In this document: positions 43,494 to 45,478 of the stretch, piece after piece | Position numbering within the stretch: the first letter of the stretch is position 1 | How the letters are laid out: the number at the start of each line of letters is the position of its first letter | NCBI GenBank assembly: GCA_021323335.1 | Contig: JAJTCN010000065.1 | Location: 1 to 45,478, forward strand | Length of the DNA: 45,478 nucleotides | Direction: 5' to 3' | DNA from: Ramlibacter sp. | Lineage (GTDB): Bacteria > Pseudomonadota > Gammaproteobacteria > Burkholderiales > Burkholderiaceae_C | Notes under the pieces: generated by a model | Seen by the model: only the letters and a program-made list of their open reading frames with translations | Told to the model about the DNA's origin: nothing | Database searches by the model: none | Translations under genes and position numbers: made by a program

Positions 43494-44009
43494 ATGAAAC
43501 GCATCGTCACCATCTTCTCTGCTGCCGGCCTGATCGCCTTGGCCGGCTGCTCGCCCATGAACGCCGCCGAGCCGGGTCCCGGCCGCGGCTTCGGCCCGGG
43601 TGCCGGCCCCGGGATGATGTGGGGCGGCGGCGGTCCCGGCTACGGGTATGGTTCGGGCCCCGGGATGATGGGTTCCGGCTACGGGCCCATGGGCGGCGGC
43701 ATGATGGGTCAGGGGATGATGGGCGTCTGGGGCGGCGGGCTTCCCGCCGACCTGTCCGCCGAGCAGCGCACCCGGATCGCCGAGATCCAGCGCGAGGCCC
43801 GCACCCGCCAGTGGCCGCTGATGCAGCAGATGCACGAGCTGATGTGGAACGACGGAGCGCCCTTCGACGAACAGGCACAGCGTCGTGACTACGACCGCGT
43901 CGCCAGCCTGCACCGGCAGATGTTCGAGAACATGCTCGAGTCGCGCAAGCGCATCGACGCCGTGCTCACCCCGCAACAGCGCGACCAGCTGCGCCGCGGC
44001 GTGCGCTGA
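43494..44009 (+). CDS. Met/Gly-rich Spy/CpxP-like periplasmic lipoprotein (LTxxQ family)
   Basis: A 171-residue lipoprotein (lipobox LAGC, Cys19). Residues about 28-80 are a Gly/Met/Tyr-rich segment with repeated GPGMM, GSGYGPMGGGMMGQGMMG. The C-terminal half is helical with two LTxxQ-like motifs, LSAEQRTRIAEIQREA and LTPQQRDQLRR, as in Spy, CpxP and zinc-resistance proteins. Met-rich tracts in such proteins often bind Cu(I) or Ag(I), so a role in envelope metal or folding stress is inferred. The ATG at 43494 is chosen over 43470 for its ribosome site (CTGGAGCCCGAC) and because it starts the signal sequence. The SHOCT gene follows 10 bases later. Confidence 0.8.
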   Translation: MKRIVTIFSAAGLIALAGCSPMNAAEPGPGRGFGPGAGPGMMWGGGGPGYGYGSGPGMMGSGYGPMGGGMMGQGMMGVWGGGLPADLSAEQRTRIAEIQREARTRQWPLMQQMHELMWNDGAPFDEQAQRRDYDRVASLHRQMFENMLESRKRIDAVLTPQQRDQLRRGVR

Positions 44010-44019
44010 GGAGTCCGCC

Positions 44020-44262
44020 ATGTGGGGCCATATGTGGGCATGGGACGGCTCCTGGGCCGGTGGCTGGGGCTGGTTCGGCCTGCTGCACCTGGCCTGGTGG
44101 CTGCTGCTGATCGCCGGTGCGGTGCTGCTGGTGCGGGCCCTGGCGGGCGGCGGCTGGGGCGCGCGCCACGACAGCGCACTGCAGATCCTGCGCGAGCGCT
44201 TCGCGCGCGGCGAGATCGACGCGGCCGAATACGCCGAGCGCCGCAAGCAGCTGAAGGGTTGA
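44020..44262 (+). CDS. small membrane protein with SHOCT domain
   Basis: An 80-residue protein: a Trp/Gly/Met-rich start (MWGHMWAWDGSWAGGWGW), one transmembrane helix (LHLAWWLLLIAGAVLLVRALA), and a C-terminal SHOCT motif (ALQILRERFARGEIDAAEYAERRKQL). SHOCT domains occur at protein ends and are thought to aid oligomerisation. It has a good ribosome site (TGAGGAGTCCGCC) that overlaps the upstream stop region, so it is expressed with the Met/Gly-rich lipoprotein. Its own length is below that of most gene-calling cut-offs but the domain supports it. Confidence 0.85.
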   Translation: MWGHMWAWDGSWAGGWGWFGLLHLAWWLLLIAGAVLLVRALAGGGWGARHDSALQILRERFARGEIDAAEYAERRKQLKG

Positions 44263-44295
44263 CCCGCGCCGGCCGGACTGCAGGCTCGCCGGCCC

Positions 44296-45201
44296 TCAGG
44301 CCGTGAGCCGCTCCAGCGCCTCGCGGTACTTCGCCGCGGTCTTGAGGATCACGTCCTGCGGCAGCCGCGGCGCCGGCGGCGTCTTGTCCCAGGGCTGGCC
44401 ATCCACTCGCACCGACTCGAGCCAGTCGCGCACGAACTGCTTGTCGTAGCTCGGCGGGTTGTCGCCCTGGGCGAACGCGGCCTGGTAACCCTCGACGGGC
44501 CAGTAGCGCGAGGAGTCGGGCGTGAGCACCTCGTCCATCAGCACCAGCTCGCCGCGTTCGTCCAGCCCGAACTCGAACTTGGTGTCGGCGATGATCAGGC
44601 CCTTGGTCAGCGCGAAGTCGGCGGCCTCGCGGTACAGGCGGATGCTGGTGTCGCGGATCTTCGCCGCCAGCCCGGGGCCGATCATCTCCACCACGCGCTC
44701 ATAGCTGACGTTCTCGTCGTGGCCGGAAGTCGCCTTGGCGGCCGGCGTGAAGATCGGTTGCGGCAGCTTCGAGGCGTTCTTCAGCCCCGGCGGCAAGGGC
44801 ACGCCGCAGACGGACCGCGACTCCTGGTACTCCTTCCAGCCGCTGCCGGCGAGGTAGCCGCGCACCACGGCCTCCACCATGATCGGGCGCAGCCGCTGGA
44901 CCAGCATCGAGCGCCCCTGCACCTGCGGGACCTCGGCCGGCGTCACCACGCTTTCCGGCGCTTCGCCGGTCAGGTGGTTGCGGCAGACGTGTCCGAGCCG
45001 CGCGAACCAGAACAGCGCCATCTTCGTCAGGATCTCGCCCTTGCCGGGGATGGGCTCGCCCATGATCACGTCGAAGGCCGAGAGCCGGTCGCTCGCCACC
45101 ATCAGGATGCGGTCGCTGCCGACCGCATAGTTGTCGCGCACCTTGCCGCGCGCCAGCAGCGGCAGCGAGGTGATGTTGGAGGTGTGGAGGGCGGTGGCCA
45201 C
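44296..45201 (-). CDS. purC: phosphoribosylaminoimidazole-succinocarboxamide synthase
   Basis: A 301-residue SAICAR synthetase that joins aspartate to CAIR. Diagnostic segments are [63 protein letters not shown] and [14 protein letters not shown]. The start is a GTG directly after the fba stop (TGAGTG), with no ribosome site of its own, implying translational coupling to fba. purE and purK, which act just before it, lie downstream after four unrelated genes. Confidence 0.95.
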   Translation of the reverse strand: MATALHTSNITSLPLLARGKVRDNYAVGSDRILMVASDRLSAFDVIMGEPIPGKGEILTKMALFWFARLGHVCRNHLTGEAPESVVTPAEVPQVQGRSMLVQRLRPIMVEAVVRGYLAGSGWKEYQESRSVCGVPLPPGLKNASKLPQPIFTPAAKATSGHDENVSYERVVEMIGPGLAAKIRDTSIRLYREAADFALTKGLIIADTKFEFGLDERGELVLMDEVLTPDSSRYWPVEGYQAAFAQGDNPPSYDKQFVRDWLESVRVDGQPWDKTPPAPRLPQDVILKTAAKYREALERLTA

Positions 45202-45478
45202 TCAGTTCACGACTTGCGCGAGTTCGCCCTTGGCGTACTTCGCTGCCACGACCTGCAGGTTCTCGCCCTTGATCTTGGACGCCTGGCCTTCGCAGCCGAA
45301 CTCGACGTAGCGCTGCTTGCAGATCTGCCTGGCCGCCTCGCGGGCCGGCTTCATCCATTCGCGCATGTCGAACTTGTCCGGGTTCTCGGCCAGGAACTTG
45401 CGCACCGCGCCGGTCATCGCCAGCCGGATGTCGGTGTCGATGTTGATCTTGCGCACGCCGTGCTTGATGGCTTCCTGG
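45202..45478 (-). CDS. fba: fructose-bisphosphate aldolase class II (C-terminal part)
   Basis: The last 91 codons of a class II aldolase enter from the right edge. The segment HGVRKINIDTDIRLAMTG carries the conserved phosphate/substrate-binding NIDTD motif, and the tail (REWMKPAREAARQICKQRY, GCEGQASKI) matches the Calvin-cycle-type aldolases common in beta-proteobacteria. The upstream part is outside the window. It is followed without a gap by purC. Confidence 0.93.
   Translation of the reverse strand, partial: QEAIKHGVRKINIDTDIRLAMTGAVRKFLAENPDKFDMREWMKPAREAARQICKQRYVEFGCEGQASKIKGENLQVVAAKYAKGELAQVVN

Overview
The window is a GC-rich (about 70%) chromosomal segment from a beta-proteobacterium, most likely a member of the Comamonadaceae (Ramlibacter/Variovorax/Acidovorax-like). 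This is inferred from the Burkholderiales-type DUF3567 and PhaM proteins, from the fba-purC...purE-purK-tsaC purine block, and from overall protein style. No rRNA, tRNA, integrase, transposase, phage or CRISPR locus was seen. Most of the region is ordinary core genome.

Layout. 1-2671: a LacI-type regulator divergent from a sugar ABC transporter operon, with two near-identical operators between them. 2718-4672: phytase-like lipoprotein and proC. 4674-7349 (minus): oxyR, a DyP-type peroxidase and ubiA, overlapping one another. 7395-11788: recG (minus) divergent from queA-tgt. 11865-14224 (minus): a copper chaperone, PhaM and a FIST-domain protein. 14339-18128: otsB, a GH15 glycosidase and otsA (trehalose). 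18235-19803: fasciclin protein and a small RTX-type calcium-binding protein. 19870-24945: OPT transporter, fumarylacetoacetase-family hydrolase, divergent IclR regulator with DUF3108, and DUF3567. 25028-29607: ChaN-like lipoprotein, omega-aminotransferase, purU and glcD. 29617-34685 (minus): a large two-partner-secretion exoprotein with 42 consecutive prolines. 34811-36758 (minus): tsaB-rimI-uracil-DNA glycosylase. 36806-39206: dacB and an SGNH-fold lipoprotein that has lost catalytic residues. 39266-45478: tsaC, purK, purE, then a small thioredoxin/metal-stress island, then purC and the 3' part of fba.

The most striking feature is a series of lesions. ubiA and recG each lack about 60-70 internal bases and change frame. 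The junctions PCuAC/phaM, GH15/otsA and purU/glcD have each lost the stop of the first gene, and the first two have also lost the start of the second. The exoprotein gene has a one-base frameshift. So many lesions in important genes point to assembly or consensus error (for example gaps closed without sequence) rather than true decay, but the sequence alone cannot decide. Separately, recG carries an in-frame insertion of a dispersed palindromic repeat between helicase motifs. I found no convincing new multi-gene system; the better leads are the repeat insertion in recG, the poly-proline exoprotein, the SGNH pseudoenzyme and the Met/Gly-rich stress island between purE and purC.
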